In this document: piece after piece, positions 33,507 to 41,779 of the stretch
Layout of the letters: every line of letters begins with the position of its first letter
Numbering within the stretch: position 1 is the first letter of the stretch
Source of the DNA: Alistipes sp. UBA934
GTDB taxonomy: Bacteria; Bacteroidota; Bacteroidia; Bacteroidales; Rikenellaceae
Assembly (NCBI GenBank): GCA_002293535.1
Contig: DBDK01000008.1
Location: 1-64,000 of the forward strand
Length of the DNA stretch: 64,000 bases
Direction of reading: 5' to 3'
Translations under genes and position numbers: made by a program
Notes under the pieces: generated by a model
The model's database searches: none
The model's input: the letters and a program-made list of their open reading frames with translations, nothing else
Told to the model about the DNA's origin: nothing

Positions 33507-33838
33507 CAGGGTGACGGGCGAGAGTCCCCGACGGTCGAGGCCACGGGGAGAAAAACCATTACAAATTCAGTAGTCCACTGGGTCGGAACGCAGAGAGCGA
33601 TCTTGAGCTACGCAAAAGAGCCAGTCATAGGCCTCGAAAGGGGTCATTTGCGTGATCGTAATTTTGTCCGATCGCTCGAAGAAAAAAGCGACTACTATTG
33701 ACCTTCTACGCCGTACAGTGCGTCTAACGGGCACAACCTGATCTTCCGCGAGATTCGCGCGTGGCCCGTGAACAATGACAATTACTCCAACGGCTTTACG
33801 GTGCGTTGTGTCGCCCGCTAAGAATTTGTAAACCCTGC
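33506..33838 (+). ncRNA. Structured cassette copy 3 (short variable segment)
   Basis: Third member of the family. P1 GCAGGGT (33506-33512) pairs with ACCCTGC (33832-33838); P2 TACAAATTC (33560-33568) with GAATTTGTA (33822-33830); P3 AGTAGTC (33569-33575) with GACTACT (33690-33696). The 5' stem CCCCG/CGGGG, a GAAA-capped hairpin (CCTC-GAAA-GGGG) and the stem GCGTGATCG/CGATCGC keep the shared shape with different sequence. The hairpin after P3 is expanded (CTGG...CCAG). The variable segment is short and has lost its first part. A T-run (33839-33843) follows P1, as in an intrinsic terminator. Transcription probably comes from pdxB. Confidence 0.65.
33703..33821 (+). repeat. Variable C-lectin segment, copy 3 (no start codon)
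   Basis: Reads STPYSASNGHNLIFREIRAW then PVNNDNYSNGFTVRCVAR and stop. It is closed upstream by an in-frame TGA at 33699 and has no ATG, so this copy cannot be translated alone, yet the surrounding pairing elements are intact. The last 33 nt equal those of copies 1 and 2. Confidence 0.65.
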
Positions 33839-33841
33839 TTT

Positions 33842-34666
33842 TTACAATAAATCGATTATGGCGAATGTGGCGAAAATAAGCGATGCGGCGCCATTAACCC
33901 AATCGAAAGCAAGGCGGCGGGAAGTGTGCTGGAGGACAAGGAGCCCAACGAAAATGCCGGCGCCGATCCAATAAAGCATACCGCGAGAAGTGTAAAGGCC
34001 GAAAACAACTACCGAATAAGTAGTGATGAGATGAAGTAAGATACTGATCGTCAGAGCGATACGAGGCGAAAAACGAGCAGGCACAGAATGAAGACCAACG
34101 GCTCGATCGTGTGCGGCATCGGCGCGAGCATAGAGAATGTCGAACCCGGCAACCCAAGTGAGAACGAGGGCGGAAAGGACTACCGGAGCAAGTGCAAAAG
34201 TATCAGTCACAGCGATATACGCCCCAACCGGAGCAATCCCAAGAGCCATACCGAGCACAACGTGAGACCACGCGGTGAAACGCTTGGTGAAACTATAACC
34301 GAGAAGGACGAAAAGCGCAACGGGAGAAAGGATGAGCGCAAGATGGTTGATGAGCGCGGCGGTGGCGACAAAGCAAGCGGCATTTACGACCACGAATATA
34401 AGCGCGGCGACGGGAGAAATTGCCCCGGAAGGAATCTCACGATCGGAGGTACGAGGATTTGCAGCGTCGAAGTTACGGTCGGCCCAACGGTTGAAGCCCA
34501 TAGCCGCGTTACGTGCAAAAACCATCGCAAGCAATATCAGCAGGAGCGTTTTGAGGCTGAAAGGAGTGCCGGTGGAAATGAGGGCATAGACATAACCGAC
34601 TAACGCAAAGGGCATTGCGAAAACAGTGTGGGCGAACCGGACGAGGCGGGCGTATTTTGCAAACAT
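33842..34666 (-). CDS. UbiA-family prenyltransferase (4-hydroxybenzoate or menaquinone-type)
   Basis: 274 residues, seven to nine membrane helices. The two Asp-rich motifs are NRWADRNFDAANPRTSDRE (residues about 70) and DILYARADAAHDRAVG (about 188), which bind the prenyl diphosphate through magnesium. TSDREIPSGAISP and LHSVPARFS are typical of the UbiA branch. The enzyme attaches a polyprenyl chain to an aromatic acceptor; for a Bacteroidales, menaquinone synthesis is the likely use, though the UbiA-like branch here often carries a futalosine-pathway label. It is divergent from lepA and convergent with cassette copy 3. Confidence 0.88.
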   Translation of the reverse strand: MFAKYARLVRFAHTVFAMPFALVGYVYALISTGTPFSLKTLLLILLAMVFARNAAMGFNRWADRNFDAANPRTSDREIPSGAISPVAALIFVVVNAACFVATAALINHLALILSPVALFVLLGYSFTKRFTAWSHVVLGMALGIAPVGAYIAVTDTFALAPVVLSALVLTWVAGFDILYARADAAHDRAVGLHSVPARFSPRIALTISILLHLITTYSVVVFGLYTSRGMLYWIGAGIFVGLLVLQHTSRRLAFDWVNGAASLIFATFAIIDLL

Positions 34667-34687
34667 TCCGCGAAATTACTATCTTTG
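34656..34687 (+). promoter_or_regulatory. Promoter of lepA (TTTG-N20-TATCTTTG)
   Basis: -33 TTTG at 34656-34659 and -7 TATCTTTG at 34680-34687 with 20 bp between them. The -33 element lies inside the first codons of the divergent prenyltransferase gene. Confidence 0.7.
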
Positions 34688-34709
34688 CGCGAATTCTACG
34701 ACAAAACGG

Positions 34710-36515
34710 ATGAAAAATATACGAAACTTCTGCATCATAGCACACATCGACCACGGGAAAAGCACGCTGGCAGACAGGCTGTTGGAGGAAACACAAACCA
34801 TCTCGGAGCGCGAAAGGCAGGCTCAAGTGCTTGACAATATGGATCTTGAGAGAGAGAAAGGTATCACCATAAAAAGTCACGCAATTCAGATGGAGTATGT
34901 GCGGCCTGCAAGAAGCGACGGGGCGGGGCAGAGGTATGTGTTGAATCTGATCGATACGCCGGGTCACGTGGATTTTTCGTATGAAGTGTCGAGAGCGATA
35001 GCATCCTGTGAGGGAGCATTGCTGGTGGTGGACGCGACACAAGGCATTCAAGCTCAGACGATTTCGAACCTATACCTGGCATTGGGGCACGATCTGGAAG
35101 TGATCCCGGTGCTGAACAAAATAGATATGGACGCGGCGATGGTTGATGAGGTGAAAGATCAGATCGTGGATCTGTTAGGAAATAAGCGCGAGGAGATTTT
35201 GGAGGTGTCGGCAAAAACCGGAGTAGGGGTTCCGCAGCTGTTGGAGGCCATAGTGGAAAGAATACCCGCGCCGGTGGGAGACGACGACGCGCCGCTTCAA
35301 GCACTCATTTTTGACAGCGTATTCAACTCATTCAGAGGAATTATCGCATATTTCAGAATAGTGAACGGGACGCTGAAAAAGGGCGAAAGGGTGAAGTTCA
35401 TAAACACCGGAAGCGAATACGATGCAGACGAAATCGGGGTGCTGAAACTGAAACTCGCACCGAGGGACGAGATGAGAGCAGGTGACGTGGGCTATATTAT
35501 TTCGGGAATAAAAAATTCGGTGGATGTGAAGGTCGGCGACACGATCACGCACGTGGCGAGGCCGGCCGTTACCGCGATAGAAGGGTTCGAAGATGTGAAA
35601 CCGATGGTGTTCGCAGGAGTCTATCCCGTTGAAACAGACCAATATGAAGATTTGCGTGCATCATTGGAAAAACTGAAACTGAACGACGCATCGCTCACTT
35701 TCGAGCCGGAAAGTTCGCTGGCATTGGGCTTCGGGTTCAGGTGTGGATTTTTGGGATTACTACATCTGGAGATCATTCAAGAGCGCCTGTACAGAGAGTT
35801 CGATATGGACGTAATCACCACTGTACCAAACGTTTCGTACAGGATTACAACGACGAAAGGGGCGGTACTGGACGTACACAATCCGTCGGGGCTACCCGAA
35901 CCGAACCACATCGACACGATCGAAGAACCGTACATTCTGGCGCAAATAATCACGAAAACCGACTATCTGGGAAACGTGATCAAGCTGTGTATGGACAAGC
36001 GAGGGATTATGCTCAACCAAACTTTCCTGACACAAGACAGGGTGGAGATAAATTTCGAAATGCCCCTCTCGGAAATCGTGTTCGACTTTTACGACAAACT
36101 GAAAAGCATCTCGCGAGGCTACGCATCGTTTGACTATCACCAAGTTGGCTACAAGGAGTCGAAGCTCGCGAAGTTGGATATACTGCTGAACTCAGAGCCG
36201 GTGGATGCACTGAGTTCGCTGATTTACGTCGATCACGCCTACGATTTCGGTCGGAAAATGTGTGAAAAACTAAAGGAACTGATTCCGAGGCAACAATTCG
36301 ACGTGGCGATACAAGCAGCCATAGGGGCGAAAATCATAGCTCGCGAAACCGTCAAGGCAGTGCGTAAAGACGTGACAGCCAAGTGTTACGGAGGAGACAT
36401 TACCAGAAAGAGAAAGCTGCTGGAAAAGCAAAAGAAGGGGAAAAAGCGGATGCGCCAAGTGGGCAACGTGGAAGTACCGCAAGAGGCATTCCTGGCGGTA
36501 CTGAAAATGGATTAG
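34710..36515 (+). CDS. lepA: Elongation factor 4 (LepA)
   Basis: 601 residues from ATG 34710 (MKNIRNFCIIAHIDHGKSTL); the frame upstream to 34626 covers the promoter and is trimmed. G1 AHIDHGKST, G2 EKGITIKSH, G3 DTPGHVDFSYE and G4 NKIDM are present. The LepA-specific C-terminal domain is seen in KAVRKDVTAKCYGGDITRKR and KKGKKRMRQVGNVEVPQEA. It is a ribosomal GTPase linked to initiation and back-translocation. It is probably monocistronic, convergent with truA. Confidence 0.97.
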   Translation: MKNIRNFCIIAHIDHGKSTLADRLLEETQTISERERQAQVLDNMDLEREKGITIKSHAIQMEYVRPARSDGAGQRYVLNLIDTPGHVDFSYEVSRAIASCEGALLVVDATQGIQAQTISNLYLALGHDLEVIPVLNKIDMDAAMVDEVKDQIVDLLGNKREEILEVSAKTGVGVPQLLEAIVERIPAPVGDDDAPLQALIFDSVFNSFRGIIAYFRIVNGTLKKGERVKFINTGSEYDADEIGVLKLKLAPRDEMRAGDVGYIISGIKNSVDVKVGDTITHVARPAVTAIEGFEDVKPMVFAGVYPVETDQYEDLRASLEKLKLNDASLTFEPESSLALGFGFRCGFLGLLHLEIIQERLYREFDMDVITTVPNVSYRITTTKGAVLDVHNPSGLPEPNHIDTIEEPYILAQIITKTDYLGNVIKLCMDKRGIMLNQTFLTQDRVEINFEMPLSEIVFDFYDKLKSISRGYASFDYHQVGYKESKLAKLDILLNSEPVDALSSLIYVDHAYDFGRKMCEKLKELIPRQQFDVAIQAAIGAKIIARETVKAVRKDVTAKCYGGDITRKRKLLEKQKKGKKRMRQVGNVEVPQEAFLAVLKMD

Positions 36516-36558
36516 CCGAAACGCCCGCAGCGAGTTATGCTACGCAGAAAGCTACGCA

Positions 36559-37317
36559 TCAGTATTTTATGTCGCTGAGGAACAAACCGTGGGCGGGGGC
36601 GCCGGCGGATGAAAGCGAAAGATCTTTGGCAGCAAGGATTTCAGCGAATTTTTGAGGAGAGATCTTACCGCGCCCGACATCGACCAACGTTCCAACAATC
36701 GAACGAACCATATTACGAAGAAAACGATCGGCGCTGATGGTAAACGTTAGCGAGTCGCCGGTCTGCTGCCAATGAGCCTGAGTGACGTGGCAAATGTTGG
36801 TTTTGTTGGCGGAGTGGAGTTTGGCAAATGAAGTAAAGTCGCTGGCTGTTACCAAATTATCAGCGGCAGTATTCATTTTTTCAATGTCGAGCACGGTGGG
36901 GTAATGCCAAGCGGTCAGGGAGCGAAACGGATCCTTACGTGTTATTATATAATAGGTATAAGTGCGGGAAAGGGCATCGAAACGGGCGTGAGCGGAGTCA
37001 GGAACCGGTCGAATGGCGCTCAAAGCGATGTCCGGCGGAAGCATAGAATTGGCGTGATAGAGAAAATCGGCGGCAGCCTGCGCGGAGACGGGAGTGGAGG
37101 AATTGGCGAGGGTGTTGTTTTGGCTGTCGAAATGGGCGACATAGTGCGATGCGTGAACCCCGGTGTCGGTGCGACCGGCGCCAGTAAGCTCGACAGGTTC
37201 TCTAAGAAGTTGCGTAAGTGTCTCCTCCAGAGTCTGTTGTACAGACGAAGCGTTCGGCTGACGCTGCCAACCGTGATAGTGGGTGCCGAGGTAGGAGAGT
37301 TCGAGAAAATATCTCAT
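36559..37317 (-). CDS. truA: tRNA pseudouridine(38-40) synthase
   Basis: 252 residues. YLGTHYHGWQRQPNASSVQQ opens the fold and ELTGAGRTDTGVHASHYVAH holds the catalytic Asp. DPFRSLTAWHYP, DFTSFAKLHSANKTNICHV and FLRNMVRSIVGTLVDVGRGK complete the TruA pattern. It converts uridines 38-40 of the tRNA anticodon arm. The start overlaps the stop of the thioredoxin-fold gene by 4 bp (ATGA), so the two form an operon. Confidence 0.96.
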   Translation of the reverse strand: MRYFLELSYLGTHYHGWQRQPNASSVQQTLEETLTQLLREPVELTGAGRTDTGVHASHYVAHFDSQNNTLANSSTPVSAQAAADFLYHANSMLPPDIALSAIRPVPDSAHARFDALSRTYTYYIITRKDPFRSLTAWHYPTVLDIEKMNTAADNLVTASDFTSFAKLHSANKTNICHVTQAHWQQTGDSLTFTISADRFLRNMVRSIVGTLVDVGRGKISPQKFAEILAAKDLSLSSAGAPAHGLFLSDIKY

Positions 37318-37838
37318 TTATATTTGGCGACGGTGTCGTAAAAGTCGCTAATGTCCTGATCGCTAAACACTCCAGCGCGGAAATAAACCAAATCGCCATC
37401 TTTCGTTACAAACAGCAGGCAAAACTTACCATTGCAATCGCCGAGGTGCCAAGTGGTGCTGAGAATACGATTAGCATCGGCAAGATTGATGGACGGTTTG
37501 CCCTTGGTACGCTTGTCGGCCATATTACGAACAATGCCGTTGGGAAGCGCGGTATCCTTAAGGTTAAGGACGGCATAAGCCTGAATCTGAGGGCTTTGGA
37601 GATTGGTGTCGGTCTCTATTTGAGCCTGGAAATCGGCGTTCTGCTTGTGGGCATCGGGATCCACATAGAAAATCATCAGGTGCTTTTTACCATAGTCGGC
37701 AAACGATGCGGGATTCTTGTCGAGGTCGGTCATAGTGACATTGGGAACGTGAACGGGAAGCTCAGGGCCTTGTTTCTGCTGGGCGAAAAGAGGAATCGAG
37801 AAGAAAAAAAGTGCCAGTAAGGAAAAAATCTGCTTCAT
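37314..37838 (-). CDS. Exported thioredoxin-fold protein (YtfJ/DUF5106-like)
   Basis: 174 residues with a signal peptide (MKQIFSLLALFFFSIPLFAQ). The mature part LPVHVPNVTMTDLDKNPASF, HLMIFYVDPDAHKQNADFQA and KFCLLFVTKDGDLVYFRAGV has the layout of a thioredoxin-like fold. The usual C-x-x-C is missing; Cys occurs only in GDCNGKFC. It is therefore probably not a classical disulfide reductase. It is upstream of and overlaps truA, but a functional link is not evident. Family naming is tentative. Confidence 0.6.
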   Translation of the reverse strand: MKQIFSLLALFFFSIPLFAQQKQGPELPVHVPNVTMTDLDKNPASFADYGKKHLMIFYVDPDAHKQNADFQAQIETDTNLQSPQIQAYAVLNLKDTALPNGIVRNMADKRTKGKPSINLADANRILSTTWHLGDCNGKFCLLFVTKDGDLVYFRAGVFSDQDISDFYDTVAKYK

Positions 37839-37880
37839 AATCGTATGTTTTTCCGCACACCCGACAACTATGATGCCAGT

Positions 37881-38252
37881 TTACTGTTTTGCTTCGATGC
37901 AGAGGGTGGCGTGGGGTACGATGCGGAGGCGCTCCTTGGGGATGAGTTTACCCGTCTCGCGGCAAATGCCGTAAGTCTTGTTTTCGATGCGAACAAGGGC
38001 CGCTTCGAGGTGCTGGATGAACTTCAACTGCCTCTGAGCCAGACGCCCGGACTCCTCCTTGGAGAGGGTGGAAGCACCTTCTTCGAGCACCTTGAAAGTG
38101 GGTGAAGTGTCCTCCGTGTCGTTGTCGGCCGAGTGGGTAATGGTGGAGCGAAGGAGCTCGTAATCGGCCCGCGCCTTCTCCAACTTGTCGAGAATTATCT
38201 TCTTGAATTCGGCGAGTTCCTCGTCCGAATATCTTGTTTTTTCTTCTGCCAT
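37881..38252 (-). CDS. DksA/TraR-family C4-type protein
   Basis: 123 residues from ATG 38252 (MAEEKTRYSDEELAEFKKII). An N-terminal coiled coil (about residues 10-90) carries the DksA-like tip region DNDTEDTSPTFKVLEEGAST, and the C-terminus YGICRETGKLIPKERLRIVP then HATLCIEAK is the degenerate zinc-finger part. Only two of four zinc Cys remain, as usual in Bacteroidota members. DksA-like proteins bind the RNA polymerase secondary channel and tune transcription with ppGpp. A TTG two codons upstream is another possible start. The promoter -7 element ends 3 nt before the ATG. Confidence 0.88.
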   Translation of the reverse strand: MAEEKTRYSDEELAEFKKIILDKLEKARADYELLRSTITHSADNDTEDTSPTFKVLEEGASTLSKEESGRLAQRQLKFIQHLEAALVRIENKTYGICRETGKLIPKERLRIVPHATLCIEAKQ

Positions 38253-38255
38253 AAC

Positions 38256-38287
38256 CAAAGGTAAGCAAAGTTTTTTAATCTACCAAA
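38256..38287 (-). promoter_or_regulatory. Promoter of the dksA-like gene (TTTG-N20-TACCTTTG)
   Basis: Minus strand: -33 TTTG at 38284-38287 and -7 TACCTTTG at 38256-38263, only 3 nt before the ATG at 38252. If this start is right the mRNA is leaderless. The -33 element lies between this gene and the ileS stop. Confidence 0.65.
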
Positions 38288-38288
38288 T

Positions 38289-41200
38289 TTAGAGCTTCGA
38301 GATGGCGATTTTTACGTCCGCCTCGTCGATGTCAAACTGGGCAATGTGGTCGCCGGTCGGATTTTTGACAGCGGTCACTTCGCGCGCAAGGGTCTGAGAA
38401 GCAATATATTGGCTTTGCTCAGCAAGGCTTTCGACGATGAAGGGAAGCGATTGGATCTGGACGGTGATTTTGTCGGTCACCTCAAGGCCACTGTCCTTAC
38501 GAAGATTCTGGATGCGATTGACAAGCTCGCGGGCCGTGCCCTCTTTTTGAAGTTCGGGAGTGAGCGTAATATCCAGTGCAACAGTAAGTTTGCCTTCCGT
38601 GGCGACCAACCAGCCGGGCATATCTTCGCTCGTGATCTCGAAGTCCTCGCGCGTGAAATCCAACGGATCGCCATCGACGACAAGAGTTGTGGAGTCGTTA
38701 CGTTCGATGCGCGAAATCATCTCCTGCGAAAAATCCGAAACAAGCTCGGCGATGGACTTCATCTGCTTGCCGTAACGTTTGCCGAGGGTCTTGAAATTAG
38801 GTTTTATGCGCTTGGTGATCAGGCCGGTGGTGTCGGTGATGAGCTCAACCTGTTTTACGTTCACCTCGCCGGCGATGAGCTCGCTGGCTGCCTCGATGTG
38901 GTGCGCGGTGGTGGCATCGAGAACCGGAATGACGATGCGCGAAAGCGGCTGGCGAACCTTGATATTGACCTTACGGCGGAGAGCGAGCGTCATCGACGAA
39001 ACCTGCTGGGCGAGGGCCATCATCTTTTCGAGCTCGGAGTCGATGAGGGCTGGGTCGGCTTTCGGGAATGAAGTAAGATGAACGGACCTCGCAGCGCCAT
39101 CGGGCGCCGAGGAAGTGCCGCCGCAGTTGAGATCGGGATCGGGCGCCGAAGGTTCTCCCGCCCGACCCTGCGCAACAGTGTGCAGGTCGCAGAAAATGCG
39201 GTCGGCGATGAACGGAGCGAACGGAGCGATAAGCTGTGAGACAGTCTTCAGGCAAGTGTAAAGTGTCTGATAAGCAGCGAGTTTGTCCTGTGAAAGGCCG
39301 CCACCCCAGAATCGTTTACGGTTCAAGCGGACATACCAATTCGAGAGATTCTCATCCACAAAAGCAGCGATAGCGCGGGCAGCCGGAGTGGGATCATAGT
39401 CTTCGAGACGGGCAGTGACCTCGGCTACAAGGCTGTTAAGAAGCGAAATTATCCAACGGTCGATCTCCGGACGATCGGAAATGGGAACCTGAGGCTCGGA
39501 ACCAGTGAAGCCATCGACGTTGGCATAGAGAGCGAAGAAGGAGTATGTGTTATAGAGAGTTCCGAAAAATTTGCGCCGAACCTCGTCCACACCATCCTCG
39601 TCGAAGCGGAGATTGTCCCACGGCTGTGAGTTGGAGATCATATACCAGCGAACGGCATCGGTACCGTACTTGTCCATCATAGCGAACGGATCGACCGCAT
39701 TGCCGAGGCGTTTGGACATCTTGTTACCGTTCTTGTCGAGCACGAGGCCGTTGGAAATGATGTTCTTGAAAGCCACGCTGTCGAAAAGCATAGTCGCGAG
39801 TGCGTGCAGAGTGAAAAACCAGCCACGGGTCTGATCGACACCCTCGGCGATGAAGTCCGCAGGAAAGAGGCGACCGAAAAAGTCTGCGCCCGTGTTGGGA
39901 TCGCAACCGCTGACCTCGAAGGGGTAATGGTCTTGTGCATAGGGCATTGCGCCGGAGTCGAACCAGACGTCGATCAGGTCGGTCTCGCGACGCATCGAAC
40001 GACCGGACGCGGAAACGAGCGTGATGTTATCGACGAAAGGACGGTGGAGATCGACGGTGGCGTAATTCTGGGGCGAAAAATCGCCCTCACGGAAATCGGC
40101 AAGCGGGTTTTCGGTCATAAAGCCCGCTTTGATGGATTTTTCGATCTCGGCCTTGAGCTCGGCAACGGAACCGATACACTTTTGTTCGGTGTAATCGTCT
40201 GTAGCCCAAATGGGTAGGGGAGTACCCCAAAAACGAGAGCGAGAAAGATTCCAATCGACCAGACCCTCCAACCACTTGCCAAAGCGGCCGGAACCGGTGC
40301 TTTCGGGACGCCAATGGATGGTGTTATTGAGAGTAATGAGGCGATCCTTGACGGCGGTAGTGCGGATAAACCAACTGTCTAACGGATAATACAATACGGG
40401 CTTATCGGTACGCCAACAGTGAGGATAATTGTGAGTGTATTTCTCGATCTTGAAAGCCTTGTTCTGAGATTTGAGGAAAACGGAAAGCTCGACGTCGAGA
40501 GGTTCGTTTTCGGGAACAGGATCGTAGTCGGTCTTGACGAAGCGACCGGCGAAACGTTCGTATTCGGGAATATTGACGTGGGTCTTTGTCCAAGCGGGAT
40601 CGAGCTCGTCAAGAGTCCAAAAGCGACCGCGACGATCGACCATAGGCTGGTTTTTACCGGCGCGATCGACCATAAAAAGCGGAGGGATACCGGCAACCTG
40701 GGCAACACGGGCGTCATCCGCACCGAAAGTGGGAGCGATATGAACGATACCGGTACCGTCCTCGGTGGTAACGTAATCTCCTGAAATAACGCGGAATGGA
40801 CCGCCGTGGTCGTTGCCACCGTCGCCATCGGGAGTGACCCACGGAAGGAGCTGTTCATAACGAAGACCGATGAGCTCGGAACCGGGGAATTCTCGAACAA
40901 CCCGATGTTCGGACTTGGAGAAATATTTTTCTACCAGCGCAGAAGCGAGGATAACTATTTGGGGTTCACCGCTATAAGGATTGGCACATTCGACCTCGGA
41001 GTAGGATATATTTTCGTTCACGGCAAGGGCGGTGTTCGACGGAAGAGTCCAAGGTGTGGTCGTCCAAGCGAGAAAATATGTGTTCGGACGATCAAGAACC
41101 CGGAACTGGGCGGTGATGGTGGTGTCCTTGACGTCGCGATAACAGCCGGGCTGGTTCAACTCGTGGTTGGAAAGGCCCGTACCGGCAGCAGGAGAATATG

Positions 41201-41741
41201 GTTGGATGGTGTACCCCTTATATAGAAGGCCCTTGTCGAAGAGCTGGCGGAGCATCCACCAAAGAGTCTCGATGTATTTAGTTTCGTAAGTGATATAAGG
41301 CTGCGACATATCGACCCAGTAACCCATACGGCGGGTCATAGACTCCCAAACGCCCGTGAATTCCATCACCGCCTCGCGGCAAACGCGGTTGTAATCCTCG
41401 ATGGAGATCTTGGTACCGATGTCGTCCTTGGTGATGCCGAGCTTCTTCTCGACACCGAGCTCGACGGGAAGACCGTGGGTGTCCCAACCGGCCTTGCGGC
41501 GAACGAGGAATCCCTGCTGGGTCTTATAGCGGCAAAAAATATCCTTAATAGTACGCGCCATCATATGGTGGATGCCCGGAAGACCGTTGGCCGACGGAGG
41601 ACCCTCGTAAAAAACAAACGACGGAGAATCACTGCGCTCGGCAAGGCTGCGCTCGAAAGTGTGATCGGCATCCCATTTGGCGAGAACCTCTGCGGACAAT
41701 TTGGGCAAATCAAGCCCCTTATATTCCTTAAATTTACTCAT
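38289..41741 (-). CDS. ileS: Isoleucine--tRNA ligase
   Basis: 1150 residues from the ATG at 41741 (MSKFKEYKGLDLPKLSAEVL); the frame further upstream to 41942 is spurious. PPSANGLPGIHHMM holds the HIGH signature as GIHH, and LDKNGNKMSKRLGNAVDP holds KMSKR. Editing-domain (CP1) motifs such as LAWTTTPWTLPSNTALAV and DGTGIVHIAPTFGADD are present. FDSGAMPYAQ and the C-terminal anticodon domain complete the protein. The length is typical of the larger eukaryote-like IleRS of Bacteroidota. A short Ser/Gly-rich insert (AQGRAGEPSAPDPDLNCGGT) lies near residue 925. It is monocistronic, starting from its own promoter. Confidence 0.97.
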   Translation of the reverse strand: MSKFKEYKGLDLPKLSAEVLAKWDADHTFERSLAERSDSPSFVFYEGPPSANGLPGIHHMMARTIKDIFCRYKTQQGFLVRRKAGWDTHGLPVELGVEKKLGITKDDIGTKISIEDYNRVCREAVMEFTGVWESMTRRMGYWVDMSQPYITYETKYIETLWWMLRQLFDKGLLYKGYTIQPYSPAAGTGLSNHELNQPGCYRDVKDTTITAQFRVLDRPNTYFLAWTTTPWTLPSNTALAVNENISYSEVECANPYSGEPQIVILASALVEKYFSKSEHRVVREFPGSELIGLRYEQLLPWVTPDGDGGNDHGGPFRVISGDYVTTEDGTGIVHIAPTFGADDARVAQVAGIPPLFMVDRAGKNQPMVDRRGRFWTLDELDPAWTKTHVNIPEYERFAGRFVKTDYDPVPENEPLDVELSVFLKSQNKAFKIEKYTHNYPHCWRTDKPVLYYPLDSWFIRTTAVKDRLITLNNTIHWRPESTGSGRFGKWLEGLVDWNLSRSRFWGTPLPIWATDDYTEQKCIGSVAELKAEIEKSIKAGFMTENPLADFREGDFSPQNYATVDLHRPFVDNITLVSASGRSMRRETDLIDVWFDSGAMPYAQDHYPFEVSGCDPNTGADFFGRLFPADFIAEGVDQTRGWFFTLHALATMLFDSVAFKNIISNGLVLDKNGNKMSKRLGNAVDPFAMMDKYGTDAVRWYMISNSQPWDNLRFDEDGVDEVRRKFFGTLYNTYSFFALYANVDGFTGSEPQVPISDRPEIDRWIISLLNSLVAEVTARLEDYDPTPAARAIAAFVDENLSNWYVRLNRKRFWGGGLSQDKLAAYQTLYTCLKTVSQLIAPFAPFIADRIFCDLHTVAQGRAGEPSAPDPDLNCGGTSSAPDGAARSVHLTSFPKADPALIDSELEKMMALAQQVSSMTLALRRKVNIKVRQPLSRIVIPVLDATTAHHIEAASELIAGEVNVKQVELITDTTGLITKRIKPNFKTLGKRYGKQMKSIAELVSDFSQEMISRIERNDSTTLVVDGDPLDFTREDFEITSEDMPGWLVATEGKLTVALDITLTPELQKEGTARELVNRIQNLRKDSGLEVTDKITVQIQSLPFIVESLAEQSQYIASQTLAREVTAVKNPTGDHIAQFDIDEADVKIAISKL

Positions 41742-41748
41742 AGCGGTG

Positions 41749-41756
41749 CAAAGATA
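41749..41756 (-). promoter_or_regulatory. -7 element (TATCTTTG) of ileS
   Basis: It matches TAnnTTTG on the minus strand, 7 nt before the ATG. It lies back to back with the promoter of the GNAT gene, with only 11 bp between the two -7 elements. Confidence 0.55.
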
Positions 41757-41767
41757 GCTTTTTTTCA

Positions 41768-41775
41768 TATTTTTG
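41768..41775 (+). promoter_or_regulatory. -7 element (TATTTTTG) of the arginine-cluster GNAT gene
   Basis: It matches TAnnTTTG with 4 nt to the ATG at 41780, predicting a leaderless mRNA. Confidence 0.5.
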
Positions 41776-41779
41776 TGCG

